DNA from: Candidatus Woesearchaeota archaeon
GTDB taxonomy: Archaea > Nanobdellota > Nanobdellia > Woesearchaeales > WAPY01
DNA: 14,156 nucleotides
Assembly (NCBI GenBank): GCA_015520525.1
Contig: WAPY01000012.1
Location: 1-14,156, forward strand
Reading direction: 5' to 3'
The notes under the pieces were generated by a model that searched no databases, was not told the origin of the DNA, and worked only from the letters and a program-made list of their open reading frames with translations. A program made the translations under genes and the position numbers. Below, in pieces: positions 13,163 to 14,156 of this stretch. How positions within the stretch are numbered: position 1 is the first letter of the stretch; the number at the start of each line of letters is the position of its first letter.

Positions 13163-14156
13163 ATGAGAAAGGAAACCATAATATTGTTACTTGTTTTGTT
13201 TACAACACTGTTCGCTTATTCTGCAAGAGCAACTGTCTCTATAACATGGAATAAACCAAGTGGTAATGGCACTTATTATTGGCAAAATTTCACTTTAAAT
13301 ATAACAACAGACATTAATGCAAATTGTAGTTATACAGTTAATTTTCAAAATGGAACTATTGCAATTCCATTGACCAATTTTACCAACGGCCAAAATACAA
13401 CCAACCATACAACTCTCCTCAATGTTGATTTTTTAGATCCTGGTTATAATTACACAATAAATGTTCATTGTTTTAATTCATCAAACACCTCTGATAATAT
13501 AACAGAACAAAAATGGTTCTTAAGAGATTATAACTGTGGAGATACAGTAACTCATGATTGGACCCTTGGACACAATTTAGACTGTAACGGTGACGCTTTA
13601 CATATTTATATGACCTCTAATGTAAGTCTTAATTGTAACGGTTATAATATTACAGGAGTAAGTGAGGGAGATGGTGTTTATGTTTATGGTGTTAGTACAG
13701 ATTATGACCATAATATTACCATAAATAATTGTACAATCTCTAACTTCACAAAAGACATTCACTTAGGTACGGGTGTTTATGATGTTCATATAACAAATAA
13801 TCATCTTCTTCATGCAGGCAGTTCCCTTACTGATGATGGTCTTATTAAGATTGAGAGTTCTGCCCATGATATTGTGATAGAAAAGAATGTATTTGAAAAT
13901 TCATCTTACTCAGGTGTTTTTATCACGGGGACTAATGGAACAAACATTACAAATAATGAATTCCTCAGAGTAACAAGACCTGTATGGATTTATACTAATT
14001 CAAACAATAATAAGATTATTTCTAATAATATTAGTTATACAACAGGTTCTTATGGTATCTTTGTTGGCCGTAGTAGTAATAACACTATTCAAAATAACTA
14101 TATATTTAATTCATCTGGAGCAAATTCAAAGGGCATAGCTATCTCCACTGATAGCT
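13163..14156 (+). CDS. secreted right-handed beta-helix protein, 3' end beyond the window
   Basis: An open frame starts at the ATG at 13163 and runs without a stop to the window edge, giving at least 331 residues. A signal peptide is clear (MRKE, hydrophobic residues 6-18, likely cleavage after ARA at 23). Residues 24-125 look like a beta-sandwich with Trp, Cys and many NxS/T sequons. From about residue 123 (YNCGDTVTH) the protein shows parallel beta-helix (PbH1/NosD-like) coils with recurring INNCTI, ITNNHLLH, IEKNVFENSSYSG, ITNNEFLRV and IQNNYIFNSS units. The dense sequons suggest a glycosylated surface or secreted protein. NosD-like helices occur in carbohydrate-active enzymes and surface proteins; no catalytic residues can be named. 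Codon choice differs from the chaperone genes, being richer in T-ending codons. Confidence 0.88.
   Translation, partial: MRKETIILLLVLFTTLFAYSARATVSITWNKPSGNGTYYWQNFTLNITTDINANCSYTVNFQNGTIAIPLTNFTNGQNTTNHTTLLNVDFLDPGYNYTINVHCFNSSNTSDNITEQKWFLRDYNCGDTVTHDWTLGHNLDCNGDALHIYMTSNVSLNCNGYNITGVSEGDGVYVYGVSTDYDHNITINNCTISNFTKDIHLGTGVYDVHITNNHLLHAGSSLTDDGLIKIESSAHDIVIEKNVFENSSYSGVFITGTNGTNITNNEFLRVTRPVWIYTNSNNNKIISNNISYTTGSYGIFVGRSSNNTIQNNYIFNSSGANSKGIAISTDS

Overview
The window comes from an AT-rich archaeon. Archaeal TATA boxes of the tttaaat type sit about 26-28 nt upstream of many start codons, so those transcripts look leaderless. Genes inside operons or behind longer leaders carry a GGTGG-type ribosome binding site. 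The gene content (type IA topoisomerase with zinc fingers, NEW3/DUF11-like membrane protein, YprB-like DEDDy nuclease, small site-2 protease and a complete bacterial-type GrpE-DnaK-DnaJ set) resembles DPANN archaea such as Woesearchaeota or Pacearchaeota. That placement is inference from gene content and was not tested with a tree.

Layout. Positions 57-917 encode an alpha/beta hydrolase. A broken RelE/ParE-type toxin gene follows (942-1172), then an unrecognised 155-residue protein (1283-1750). Next come topoisomerase I (1814-4066) and a membrane-anchored secreted protein with a cytoplasmic domain (4161-5627). A small protein resembling the CARF/Rossmann fold (5653-6030, minus) is divergent from a three-helix membrane protein (6116-6421).

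The core is a protein-folding cluster: grpE (6576-7136), a YkgJ-like cysteine-cluster gene overlapping it by 4 nt (7133-7747), dnaK (7775-9631), a YqeK-like HD-domain gene (9723-10352), and dnaJ one base later (10354-11448). A perfect 8+1+8 palindrome lies at the predicted transcription start in front of grpE and is a candidate operator for the cluster. T-tracts and an inverted repeat separate dnaK from the HD-dnaJ pair, suggesting two transcription units. GrpE, DnaK and DnaJ form one ATP-driven folding machine. The two passenger genes (cysteine cluster, HD phosphohydrolase) are candidates for redox or alarmone links to it.

On the minus strand, a DEDDy nuclease overlaps the dnaJ 3' end convergently. 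It is followed, going right, by a site-2 protease-like gene and a possible 45-residue ORF. The window ends inside a secreted, sequon-rich beta-helix protein starting at 13163. I see no tRNA, rRNA, CRISPR array or insertion sequence. The strongest candidates for something undescribed are the operator-like palindrome, the two passenger genes in the chaperone cluster, and the orphan CARF-like protein.
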